From Eumeta japonica (Eukaryota > Arthropoda > Insecta > Lepidoptera > Psychidae): 64,000 nt of DNA. How positions within the stretch are numbered: the first letter of the stretch is position 1; every line of letters starts with the position of its first letter. The notes beneath the pieces were generated by a model. The model ran no database searches. It saw only the letters and a list, made by a program, of their open reading frames with translations, and was not told the DNA's origin. Of the stretch, positions 32,805 through 45,900 are shown piece by piece. Where the stretch lies: positions 372,001 to 436,000 of the forward strand of contig BGZK01000010.1 of the NCBI GenBank assembly GCA_005406025.1, read 5' to 3'. The position numbers and the translations under genes are program-made.

Positions 32805-33025
32805 GCCTAACCGCGAATCTAACCTTCAAAAAGAGCTGTGATCACGACAACCCGAAAATACGCCAAGTGCGTGGCGACTATACGGACTGGACGTTGATAA
32901 CGGTCACTGTCTTCAACTATGACGTTCAAACAGACGACTTAACATGCTCTGTCGAAAAGGTCGTTGGACTGAAAAAGCTTATTGAACAATACGCGTGGGG
33001 CCATCAGCATTCAAAGCTGGTTTAA
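32805..33025 (+). CDS. Orphan terminal-exon-like ORF, function unknown
   Basis: An open frame that begins just after a good acceptor (gatttcccctag at 32793-32804) and runs to a TAA at 33023-33025. It codes about 73 residues with balanced, non-repetitive composition: SLTANLTFKKSCDHDNPKIR, then GDYTDWTLITVTVFNYDVQT and EKVVGLKKLIEQYAWGHQHS. Codon use is less AT-biased than the surroundings. I do not recognise the family and found no upstream exon. It could be the last exon of a plus-strand gene or a fragment of an unknown element. Confidence 0.4.
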
Positions 33026-33618
33026 GACAATTTCATGTGAACTGGAAGTATTTTTTACTATATCCTTATATTTAAATATAATGACATCTTCAAAATGACA
33101 GATGTAACACTACAATCCATAAGGTCAGGTTAGACCAAAGTTACCCAAGAATATTACATTTCAAAAAGTTTATACACATCGCACTTTTTTATAAGGAAAA
33201 GCAACTTTATGATAATATCAATAGGGTACGATTATTTTACTGTTATAAAATCAATCCGGAATTTCACAGCAGAGTTCCATACAAAAAAGAATTCTAAACA
33301 AGGTAAGTTTATCAAAATCAATAACTATATAAGTGAGCTTATGGTTTGCGACTTTTACGTTTTACTCTTATTATGTTGCACTGACGACGTTACGGTTGTA
33401 ATTTTACCTCATTTTCGCGTTAACTAATAGTAAAGTTTTGCCTACGTAAGTTCAGTCACATTGTTTTTAAGATGGCTTGTACATTGAGTACATAATTTCT
33501 TATAATATCTTCAAAGCAGAAATAATAACATCATTGACGAGGTAACTACTCCCACCTCATACGGTTTAACATTTGGCACAAATATTAAAATATTTTTAAA
33601 TATGAGTTACGAATGTGT

Positions 33619-33624
33619 TTTATT
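33619..33624 (-). terminator. Candidate polyadenylation signal of ERMP1
   Basis: AATAAA on the minus strand about 155 bases downstream of the ERMP1 stop codon. Position and orientation fit, but the hexamer is common in AT-rich DNA. Confidence 0.4.
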
Positions 33625-33779
33625 CTCGGAGTGAATAAAGGGTTTTTTGAATTGTTTTAAATTTTCAATTTACAAATTTAAACAAATAATGTATATCCGA
33701 ACCATTCATTTATACTATTATTACACCATTTTCACTATACAAGAATAATATAACAACAATATTTGACACAAGATTAAAT

Positions 33780-33947
33780 TTAAAATATATAATTGTATCG
33801 TGATGATATAAAAGTAGCTATATTGAACCAATCGGGCATTGTAGCAACGAGATTTTTATAGTCTTGAGTGAATTCACTTTCATGGTTTGTCCTGTGAGCG
33901 TTGAACACCAAGTCTAGAATTGCTTCACTTGATTCTGCATTCGGTAC
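33780..33947 (-). CDS. ERMP1: ERMP1 exon 18 (stop codon)
   Basis: 55 codons plus stop. [20 protein letters not shown] then SRYNYIF aligns with the vertebrate C terminus ([20 protein letters not shown]), which identifies it as the true last exon, 3.4 kb beyond exon 17. Acceptor gtttcacag, phase 0. Confidence 0.93.
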   Translation of the reverse strand, partial: VPNAESSEAILDLVFNAHRTNHESEFTQDYKNLVATMPDWFNIATFISSRYNYIF

Positions 33948-36900
33948 CTGTGAAACAGTATTTATAATCTTATATATAATAGCGATTGATTTGGGCTCGA
34001 CAGGATAAATTATATTTATGTACATAATAATATCTTTGCATACATCTTTTGCTTCACTAACAAGCATCAATCTTTTCATGTAAGCTCTTCGGTTTTAGGT
34101 GCTTAATATTTGACTATGTAATACTGATACCAATTTTTGCATAGAATTTTATAGGGCGACCCTTAACGACCTAACTATCATACACATTCACTCTAAAGAT
34201 TTGTTAGTCTACTATCATTCATCTTTTCCACATGGCCAAACCACCGCAACATACCCTTTTCATCATCTTCCAAATTACATCGCTCTCTGATATAAGTGTT
34301 CCTACATCTATCTTTCAAAGAAACTGCACACATAGATCGCATCTCCACCGCAGCGATTTTACTATCATTTTTTTCACTGCCGTAGACAGGCGTAGATGAC
34401 AGCTAAACGCACTGGTCGTGAGACACTTGTACTATTCATAATAGCAAGCAAGGCCCCATTCACTATCTTTTCCATATTTCTATCATATTTATCATCATTT
34501 GTAAACAGAGTACCTAAGTATACAAACTTTCAGTTGTTCGATTCTCTCACTTCCTACCTAGATAGATATATAGGGTAAAATCGATCATGCATTTTTTCGC
34601 AAATATTCATAATCTCCTTACTTTTTAGAATAACTTTGCCAAAGTAACTATAACAAATATATATTATTGTATAGCAAATAATATAGACATAACCTAACTA
34701 AATGCTCGATTAGACTTTAAGCCCGAGCGCCGCGCACCGACGCTACCCAACGACGTTGTGGCGGGGCGCGTAAACTCGAATTCTCGGGCTAAACGTGTAT
34801 TATTTTTAAGCAATTTATCTAGTCATTTACCTACAAATGACACTTGATGTTGTCAGTGATATAAAGGTCGCCGAAGGTATTATTAAATTAGCCTCTGATT
34901 TCCTAAATGTGTTCCACTCACCTCTAAACAAACAAGGTAAACTAAGGCAAATTTTCGCGTAAACGATACTTTACGAAACTTACGGACTCGCAGGCAGCAA
35001 AGTTATCTTTGCAAACTGACCAACAATAAATCATGTTTGCATATTCGATAGCAGCGAAAAGTATTGTTATTAAACACTTTAATATTAATCACACACAGTT
35101 TTAGTTTCAAAAACTTCAATAATGTAAATGTAAACTTATAACAAAATACCTAAACATCTGTGGAAATTCAACGACCAAACGTGTGCGTGGTTAGCGTTTA
35201 ACTAGGGGGACTCGGCATCACACACGATCGCCAGCCGGAGACTGCTCGCACTTCGTGAAGGCGCTTTACGCTTTTGCTAGGGAGGCGTAGCGTGATACAC
35301 GACCTTCAGCAAGGTAGACGCTTGCCTGCAACATGCATTAACATGCAGTATGCAACCCACCGCTGACCCTCGAATCTGCCTCTTCACTACGAATCTCTAT
35401 CCAAATGATTGAATATTAATTCCAGAGGATTGACAGATATCGAACACCTAAGCAAGTGTTATTTATTTTTATAATTATCTAATTCCGCTAACTGTTAAAT
35501 TGTTCATTCTAAGTACGTTTCATGCCAACAAGGCACATTCTCAGGAAATTGCCGACAGTCACATCCACCAGGGTGCAAGGAGCGTTAAAATTAACCAACA
35601 CAACCTCGTTAGGCAGGCCACTGTCATGCAATGATTGCATGGCAGCAATCAGCATGAATAGAGATTCGTAGTGGAGAGGCAGATTCGAGGGTCAGCGGTG
35701 GGTTGCTTGCTGCATGTTAATGCATGTTGCAGGCAAGCGTCTACTATGGATTTCCGCGAATTAACACCTCACATAATACAATACTTCAGCAAGGTTGCAA
35801 GGTTTGACCATTGTAAATTTTTAGAACAGGTTCTAAGCCATTTTTTCAGAAACGGCTATTTCAATGACTATGGTTTCTTTCCCAAATTGTTATAAGAAAG
35901 GAGATCATGCATCTCTATTTGCGGAAAGATCGATTCCATATGGTTTATATCGCATTCTGTCATGCTTTTGCTTCTTTAAATATAAATCAATTTTATATAA
36001 AACGAAAATTATACTTAAATAACACATTAATTAATAATAACGCCCTCTATGGGTATGCTTAGGCACCTCTAGCATACTGTAGCTAAAGATGCCTTAGCAT
36101 ACACAGAGAAGGCTTTATCTAAACTATGTAGAAAGCTAAATCGGTTTTGGCTATATTCAGTATCTAGTAGGTGTAGCGCACATGCAAAAAATCAATTTTT
36201 TTTTACAAGCTAACTATCAGACGTAATTCTCGACTATATACGTCTATATTGAGTAATGAACAAAATTAAACCGTTTTGTAATCTGAACACTTTTGTGCTT
36301 CCAAATACCGTTCTACAATTAAGATATAATATATATGCCATTATACGCTATCGTTATGATGCAAAAAACCAAAATTTTATTATTTTTATATTAGCTGTGT
36401 TATTCCGTCATGCAATTGGTGAATTTTTTTAGTGAAATTTTAGTAAAATTTAAACAGTAGTGCAAACGCATTTTATCAGTTTTCTTATACAGTTTTGTCT
36501 TCATTATTATTCGTAATCACAAAATCCGTTTGGAAATATTACGGATGTTGATTTGCATAATTTGAGTAATGCGATTAAAGAACAGGACTAGCCAAAAAAC
36601 ACGTAACGAGTCATGTTACAAAACCATACGCCTTTGTTGAAACTCGCATCGAAACAAGTTTATGCAGTCAATAGAAATTAGACAGTCGAAAACCAAATTC
36701 TAAAGTAGATAAGTAATTCAAGATTCACTTGCTCAAGGACATGATAAAACAGTATCTTCGCTAAACAGAGGAAATTATTTAGAAATGGTAAATTTGTTAT
36801 TGAAATATAATGGTATTTTTGAAAGTCATTTACAAACTCCCTTTCAGGCTTTTACTACCTATGCAGTAGAGTTTAAAATGATTTAATTTCTAGTATTAAT

Positions 36901-39900
36901 CACTCTCATATACAGCAAAATTAAAATATAAATGAAAGATACTGATTTTTTGGCTATCGATGAAACGTCGGATGTGTTAACTTTTTAACTTTCAGTTAAG
37001 AATAATTAAGATTTTCAAAAACACGGACAATTAAAAAAGTGGTTTGTGCTAAAAAATTAATCAAAAATTTCGGCATTCCTGTGATCAATATCTAGCCAGT
37101 ATCGGAATCGAAAACAGACAAAAATCATCAAGGCTCTTTATGAATGAAATGTCTACATATATAATTAAGTTTGTACGGAACCTTCAGGGTGCGAGTCCTA
37201 TTCGCACTTGTCTGGTTTGTTAAGATAATTTCGTTATATTCCTGTTATTTCATTAGTTTTACATGGCTACAGGTCCGAGAGCATTTTCATTTATCATTGG
37301 CCTATAGCTAGACTTTTGATGTAGTTAGGGAAACATCCTTGTCACTCACGGAAAATGTTAAAGAGAAGTCTACAGGTGATACGTGATCAGAATGCGTGGC
37401 TCTCGCGTAGTACACGAAGTAGACGGGCCGCCCGTGCCAATCCGTGGTCTTCCTGACTGGCGCGCTGAAGGACCACGCGGTGAAATTGACGCTCTCACGC
37501 GGCGAGAAAGCTACTGACATATGAGTCGGCCCTGCAGGAAAATCAATAATAAAATTAATCACTCATAAGGAATATGGTGAAGTGAACAAGGGGTAAGAAT
37601 CGCATCCTTACATTTCGTAAGGGTTTGTACAATTAGGAATCTACAATAATTTATACAGATATAATAATAATTATTATAATTTATTATTATTATAATTATA
37701 ATTTACACAGATTTATTAAGCCTCGTGTTTTACCGACCGAATACGATCTTAATCGTAATTCCGATCGCTATCCCGTTCTCGATTCTGATTCCGGCCCCGC
37801 TCTCGTTGCCAATTTTTCTCACTCTTAATTTCGATAGCAGTCGTCCTTTGGATTTCGAACCCGGTCACGATTTAAGTAGATTTTGACTCTAGTCCCACTT
37901 TCGATCCCATTCCAGCTCGCAAATATGATTTCGCTACTGATCCTTATTCCAATTCTAATCACGTTCTTGATTCTTTTTTTAATTTTAAAACCGATTCCGA
38001 CCTTGATTCCATTCTCGATTTTAATCTTTCCCGGTCTCGATATTGCCGGTCCCGGTTTGCAATATTCACTCCGTTATCGATCATGGTTCCGATTAAGACG
38101 GGGCAAAAAATGCTAGTATCAAAATAAAATTATTCTATATTGTTCGGGAATATAACTCAAAGAATTATTAGAATCAGTATTCTCGATCTCTGTCTGTCTG
38201 TCTTTTTATTATAGTCTGATATTATAAAACGCTATTTTCAAAATATTGATTATCGACGCATGTAAAACGGCACAATTTAATTGGCTTCTGGAAGCATTAA
38301 TAGACATATGTAAGAACTGAGAATAATAACCAAATGGAAAACAAAATTAAAATAAGAGAAGCGAGTGGGTTGCATGCAGCATATACGTAAAGAATTAATA
38401 CAGACAGTACAACGCACAATACTGGCCGCTCTGATTTGCCTGCGGATGATGCAATGCGCCGGTATAACTCTCCCCGACCCTTCCTTCTCTTCCCTCACGT
38501 TCCTGGTTTGTGCCATCGCAACGCTTTCGTGGCTAATTTCATAGCGGCAGAGTTTCGTGTGTTGTACTATGTCCTTGATGTGGATTTTGGTTTTCCGAGC
38601 TCACCTGTCATGCTAAATCTCAGCGTACAAGAGTTTCCATCGCAAGAACGGTTGTTCAAGATAAAAGTGGGCGCAGGTGTTGCCACACTAGGAGCAGAAA
38701 AATCTACCCAGAGGCTGTTCGGGCTATAATTTAATAATGTTTAATTAACACAAATACTTAAAATTATATGTAATGTTGTGACTGATATTTTAAGCTATCA
38801 ATCACATACAACTCAAAGAACCAGCATTAGCCACTATGCTATAAAATAGTAATAAGTTAAAGACATAATATTTAAAGTAAATCTTATTTGGCAGAAATAT
38901 CTAAATCAAGTTCAATTGAACAATTTTTTTGTATAGACCCTAGTATTATTACAGTCCCATAGTACATATCTGACATGGTGTTAGAATTTCAAATGTACAA
39001 TGTGATTGTTTAGCAGTACAGCACATAAGAATGAGGGTCGCTCCAAAATTATTGAGTCACAGGAAAACTATACAAGCAAGACACGCCGCATTTAAATATG
39101 TTTAAAGTAGTCTCCTTCAGAGTCAATATGTTTGCGTATACAAAATTTTCCACAAACGAAATGCATCGCGCCAGTCGTTTTCAAAAATAGAGCCAAAATA
39201 TTCAACAATAGAGGAATCTATCTCTTCTTCTGATGTAAAATGCGACCACGCCTTTTTTTTATTAAAAAACAATCAAAATCCGCCCATTGTGAGATTCGTT
39301 GAACAAGATGGACGCTCTAAGACTACAATGTTATCTTTCTTCAAAACGATGACAGTGAGCATTGTCGTGGTGCAACATTAAGCCTCTAATTCTAAAAGCC
39401 TGAAGAACTTTTGGCACCCAACGTCGTGTGTACCAGGCCGTAGTGACAATTTTCTGTTTTTTTTTTAATTTGATAGCTTTAACCAAGCCTGTATTTTTGG
39501 AAAACACGGCATATATCATTTTCTTTCATTGCATATTATGTTTTCACGATGATTAATGTTGGATCATCTTAATGAACCCATACCCTACTTTCCAGACGGA
39601 TAGGCAAGTCATAAAAAGGAATGTTCGTTTCATCATCTGTTACAATTTTAGATATTGTATGGTGACTGTCTTTTTTTAATAACTTTAACATCTATCGGCT
39701 GATCCTTACACGCTCCGATTTTTAGTATTGTGTATATAGAACCCAACGAGAAACAATTTTTTTCATTTTTAATTCAACATGTAAGATTTTGTAAATCGCT
39801 GCGGATCCAATCCCAAGCGTGTTCTGAATAATGTGTTAGGTGTATCGATTGTCACCTTTAATCATATTACGAACACGAGCGACATTATCTGGAGTGACTA

Positions 39901-42900
39901 TTGAAACAAATCTTCTGGTATGGTCTTCCTCTTGAAGTGAGTTGCGCCCATTAGGAAATTATCTAAACTATCGAAACACAGTGGCTCGAGATGGCGTTTC
40001 ATTATTAAAGATTGACTGTACCGCTTCATACATTGCTCTTCCAATAGACCAATCTTAAAATCAGTAAGTCATAGGACGCCAGTGGTCATGTTTCAAATAC
40101 ATTACTTATTTCATAGAAACACAATTTACAATATCTACGTTTAAAAACGCTGGAAGTGACTGCTGCGGGCGCTGTTAAAATGAAATGGACTTCAATCATA
40201 ACCACGGGAAAACCGACGTTGTACACTGTGTCAATAATTCCAGAGTGGCCCTCATATTATAAAATGGGATATTTTAAATTGGTATACGTTTTTGAGCTCT
40301 AGGATAGTGATGTAACGAATCATTTCATTTCTAGAATGAGCACATGCATTCAAAAAGTAGAATAAGTCGCCTTTTAGGTGATGTAACATTTTCTGTCTAC
40401 AAAGCAAAGAGCGAGCCTTTAAAGTCAATGTTAGTACTTATTCATAATTATACTATTTTATTTTATTAAATGAATATTATGAATATGCAATCAGCTATAC
40501 TGTACTAGTGGTAACGTAACTTAAAAATTTAAATGGATATTTTGAAAAAGAAAAATTACCTATTTTCTATAGTTCTAGGTGTCAGCATTGGCAAATTACA
40601 ATACAAGTATTGTTCACAATCATCGGTGAAATCTGTTTTGTGATTATCCAGGACAATGTTCTTCTCAGTTATAACATCCAGTATACTCTGCGGTACATTC
40701 ACTTCCGTATGACCAAACCATATGCCGGTGCGTCTGTCTGTTTCTGTACCTTCTACATTGTAAGTTGTTATTTCCGAATGCTGCGAATGTTGAATGAAAG
40801 GAATTGAATACGAATAAATTAAACAAATGTTGGAGCAACACAAGCATTTTTATCTTACATTCGTAGCATTCAAATAATGTACTGTTATTTTAAAGAATTT
40901 ACGAATATGGAAAACAAATATCTTTTTATACTTTCAAGTAGTTTTTTTATTAGATGTGAAAGCTGAACTGTAACAGATTTTCTATGTATTTTGTAAGAGC
41001 TTCTTTTCCATGACAGTCATTCACTCTGTGGACTTCATCAATCTAATTCTATTCATCCTTTTCATGTAGCCAAATCAAATCAAAATGCCTTTTTTTGCTC
41101 TAATCACTGTTTTTTTTTTGAAACCAAATAATTCCTTTATATCGCTATTCCTAAATCGGCCTTTCGAAAACTTTCCATATATACATAGTATTTACAGTGC
41201 CTTTTCTGTGTTTTGTGATAAGAAATGCCATATGTTTGAAACATATCAGTTTCTAAAAAATGTAGGTACTTGCATGAAGATATATATGTGGTATTCAAGA
41301 ACTCAGAGAATTATGAATGATTTTCTTCTAAATATAACATAAGAAGTTTCAAACAATTGGTAATATAATGAATGATATTTAAAATGACTTTGTCTCAATT
41401 CACCTTAACAACAATTTTACATTCAAAATTAAATACAAAAGGAAAAAGGATTAAATGTACTTTTAATAAATAAATCACTCACAAACCAAAAATGCCTTTG
41501 CAGTACCGCACCAGACTCACGCTCTCCGTAAGGGTTGAAGGGGGTGAACATCAGCGCCAGGCACACTATTAGCGCACAACACAACGACAACCACAGGCGC
41601 AGACGAGAAAACAGCAATTCTATACCCGACTGAAAACAATAACAAACTTAATACAAAAAAATAACATTATTTTACATAGATATGTTTACCATGGTGCCCA
41701 ATAAAGTGGAATTTAAACTGGGAAGAGAATTTAACACAATCCGAAATCGCCTTCACTATGAAAGCCATAAAAGTGTAGCAAACGACGTGTGACAAATGTG
41801 TCGATTAAGTTTTAATGTTTAAAAAAAGCAACGAGAGGATTTACACCTATAGTACAAGGTTAAACCTATAGTGCGCGAACGCAACACTGTTTCCGTCTTG
41901 TTTGCCTCAAATTATAGTTTTATAGACAAAACTCTCACCAGCGGTATACTGGCCAATATGACCAGCACGGTGTTGAGGCCGGCCACCAGATAGTCGGGCG
42001 TCGCGGTCGGCGACCTGCCCATTATGGGCAGCATGAGGGCGTTCACTTTTATTGCTACCATGAACATGAGCATCTGACTCGGTATTGCTAGCAGGATTTC
42101 CAAAATTAATTGTTGCCATGCTGTAACATTATAATTTATCTTAGAAAATGTCAATAGTAAATCGTGAGTATGACAACACGTTTTTCTTTTTAAAGCTAAT
42201 TGCATTTATTTAACTAATACATTAAAACTAGAACGCATAAATATCAATAGTTTTGAATTTCTAACAAGAGCACAACTTAAATGCGTTGTTTTTCATTTGC
42301 CAAGTGAAGTAATCTATCTAATACTTTTAAACGAGTAATTTTTGTATACATATACGTCAAGTTTCTTCTTTTGGGAGAAAAAGTTTTTTTTTTGTGAGAA
42401 AAATTATTACTGGAAGCAACTAACTGCTTTACCGACACAGCAACGCTAAAGCTACTTGACAATAGATGGCGTTACACTAAGATGAACTGTGATGATAAAA
42501 ATATCATTATGTCGGTAAGATCGGAAAATATTATCATATTTCATCAGCATGTAATTCGTATCTAAACATATTTTCCAAAAAACACGATTTACCAAAAAAA
42601 GTGCGAAACTCGGTAATCCAAGTACTACATCTTTGTTGAGAAAGGAAGTAAAATTTGCTGGACGGATTCCGATTAGATTTTACACACTATAATAAAAATA
42701 GAGTATCACATGGGCTATAATTTATAAAGATACTAGTTCTGTTCGCAGTTTCACTCGCGTGAACGTAGAACGAATTATTTGCTTATGCCAATTGGTTATT
42801 GGTGACAGCAATATTCAAGGTAAGGTTAAGTTGAATATCATTGCACGATCGGAATCGCAATCAAGATAGGCATCGAGATTATGAGCGTCAGCGAGATCTT

Positions 42901-45900
42901 TTCACAATAAAAAAATGTGCGTGTGCAATTCACACATGATGGAAATGAAACATCAGAAAAGTAACCTACGAGGGTATGAATAGAATATAGAGTGTTAGGA
43001 GTAAGGTATTGTAAGGTTAATTTTTTCTATAATATTATTAGCAAGTTGAAAGTTATTTTCCCTTTCAATGAAGTTATTAATGTGATGTATGAGCGGTTAA
43101 AAACAGGAATGAAATTATTAAATGCAGTATGTGTGCCTTCAGTGTAAAAGTACAGTACCTCTGGGATAATTGCATCGGAATTGAACCAAAAACAGAATCC
43201 GTATCAATATCAAGACCGGAATCGAACAAAAAGTGGGTCCAGGATCAGATTCTAGAGCGGGACCGAGATCGTGACCATAGTTGACAGGGTGATGGGTTGA
43301 TATAAAAAATAAAGGAAAGCATTGTACGTCCACACGGGCGGAGCCGTGGGCGAAAGCTAGTAGACACTAAGAATACGTGTGTGACGTGAAATCTTACTTT
43401 AGGTTACGGTTTTCACTTTTTAGATACAATTGATAACGATCATATTTTTTTTTATTGGCTCATGTTTTGTGGCTTTTTTAATTTCAACTCTTACACATAA
43501 TGACATCATTAGTTTGAGTGAGGCAATTACCTTTAATATTAACATTTTTCATAACTGTGAGTGTAAAGAAAGAAGTAGCAGACATCCATAGAAGCGGTAA
43601 CGTGAACACGTAACGTAAAGTTGCAGAGTTGCCAACACATAACAGCACAAAGGTGACGAGACACAGTATAAGACGCGTGGAGGCCATCGCTTGCGCCACC
43701 CGACGGGAACGATTCAAACCCACCTGCGAAAATATAATAATTTATCATTTTATGACTGGGAAAAAATGATGTGTCCATTACTGAATGGTTCAATATCTTC
43801 GAAATTATTGGATTTTTTTATTATTACGTAGTTTCCCATTTCCTGACGATTTTCCATCTGAATTAGGAAATCTTGGAAAATGCTTTAGAATTTAATAGAA
43901 TAAGAGCCTTTTCGACCATCTCCTTTTGAATTGACTATTAACAAAAAGTCTATTTTAAAATTAATTTTGCATTCCATGTCCTCCTTTTAACGGTTGTTCA
44001 GGCTAAGATCCGTGTGACTTTTTATTAAAAATCATTTTAAAGGGAGACGATGGAAGAGATGTATGAGAAATAAATTGAATGGGGCCTTGCTTGCTATTAT
44101 GAATAGTAAAGTGTGTTAAAACAAGCGCATTTGGCTATCCACGGTGGAGATGCGATCTCTGCGTAATACATGTGGAGTATCTCTGAAAGATAGATCTAGG
44201 ACCCGTGATGTTAGAGAGCGGTGTGGTTTGAAGGTAGAAGTAGAAAAAGGTATGCTGCGGTGGTTTGGCTATCTGGAAAAATAAATGAAAGTAGACCGAC
44301 AAAACAAATCTATAGAGAAAAAGGGTGTGACGGAGAAGGGTCGGTAGAGATCGCCCCAGAAAATCCTATGCAGATTAAATTAATGACTTATTAAAAAAAG
44401 GGCCAATTTCATGCACCCAAATCTAGGAACTTGCATGAAAAGATTAAGGGATGTTAGTGAAGTAAGAAGAGAGATATACAGAAGTCGTACCATGTGAAAA
44501 CCTATTATTTCTACCTACCCTTTAAGGAAATAGGCGTCAGTTTAAAATAAAATAAAAAATTTATATGAAACTTTAAATTAAAAATTTTGGTTTATAAAAA
44601 TATCTTGATGCTCAAACAGGTATACCCTTAGCCTGGAATGAAAAACAACCTGACGGAACTCTGAGAATTTGGTAGACCAAGCATAGCGTAAAAGTAAAAA
44701 AAATATTGATTTGTCTCATATACAGTAATTTTAATACAAAAAAAAACTGATTTTTTTTTCAATTGAGTAGCAGCGGGCAAATGGCTTCTAAAATCGTTCT
44801 GCTTTTGAATTATTAATTGTACATACAAAAAAAAATGCCCTGACCTACAGAGAGACTGAAGCGCCACGAAGAGATCTCTTTTTAATCGTATATGTAAAAT
44901 CTTAGATACTGTTAGAACAGAAACAGAAAACGAAAATAAATTAAAAAGTAGGTTGTATTACACAATGTAGGTTTACATCAACAAAATCATTTGTTTGTTA
45001 GTTTTGTCACGATATCGATAAAAAAGTTGTTGCGGGTTCTTCCGTTATATTACCTTCTTACACCTCCAGGCATCGAAATACTGAGATGTAAAAACGGCAC
45101 CAATCAAGTACGGCAACCAGAATACAGGAACCACTATCCAAGAACGGGATATGTATCTGCAAACGAACAAAATCACATTTTAATACCGCTTAACTGGAGC
45201 GCTAGTATATACAGTGGCGACAATTCTGCGAATCAGTTAAGCTTCTGGAATGAATATCATAAACGTCAACTTTATCCTGAGAAATAGCAATAATTTTAGT
45301 GCAGAATGTGTAGTGGACTGATGGCGCATGAGTCGGCGAGAAAAGGGTTCAGGCCTCTGAAGCTAAGCCTTGAGCGATGGTTCGCTTCAGAGCGAGGGCG
45401 GGACAGGGGGACCGTCCTGCTATTAATAATTCTATCATTAAAAGCGATGTTGAATAATAATTATAATAAGAACAGTAACAAAATTAATTATGCTGTTTGT
45501 ATTTATCTTTCCAATTAAATAATTTTTATATAAAATGAATAAATACTTTTTTTGCTCCTACCTCATTTCAATTAGTGTAATATAATAAAAATATAAATGC
45601 AAATAAAAAACTGACCAAAAGCATATCGAGCCATGCTTATTATACGATTTCGAAGCCAATATTACGAAGAAATGCACTACAGATGAGAAAAATACGTTGT
45701 TACACTTTTTCCATGTTTCCCGCACAGAATAGTTATAAGCACTTTAGTTACCTATAATTAGGAAACAAGTAGGCATGTCGACTATAACTATTAAAATAGT
45801 GTAAACTAAAGTGCATCAGCAAAGGAGCGTATCTTCATGGCACTTACATCCTTTTGTTGAGAAGCGTAATTTTCCGGCAATAACTCAAAAACAGTATATC

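Noticed and set aside
37308..37349. Stop at 37308 as the ERMP1 end
   Set aside because: A perfect GTGAGT donor and an in-phase downstream exon matching the conserved ERMP1 C terminus give the proper end at 33780. Kept only as a possible alternative form.
45306..45518. 70-codon plus-strand ORF
   Set aside because: Open only across a small GC-rich repeat remnant; no homology recognised.
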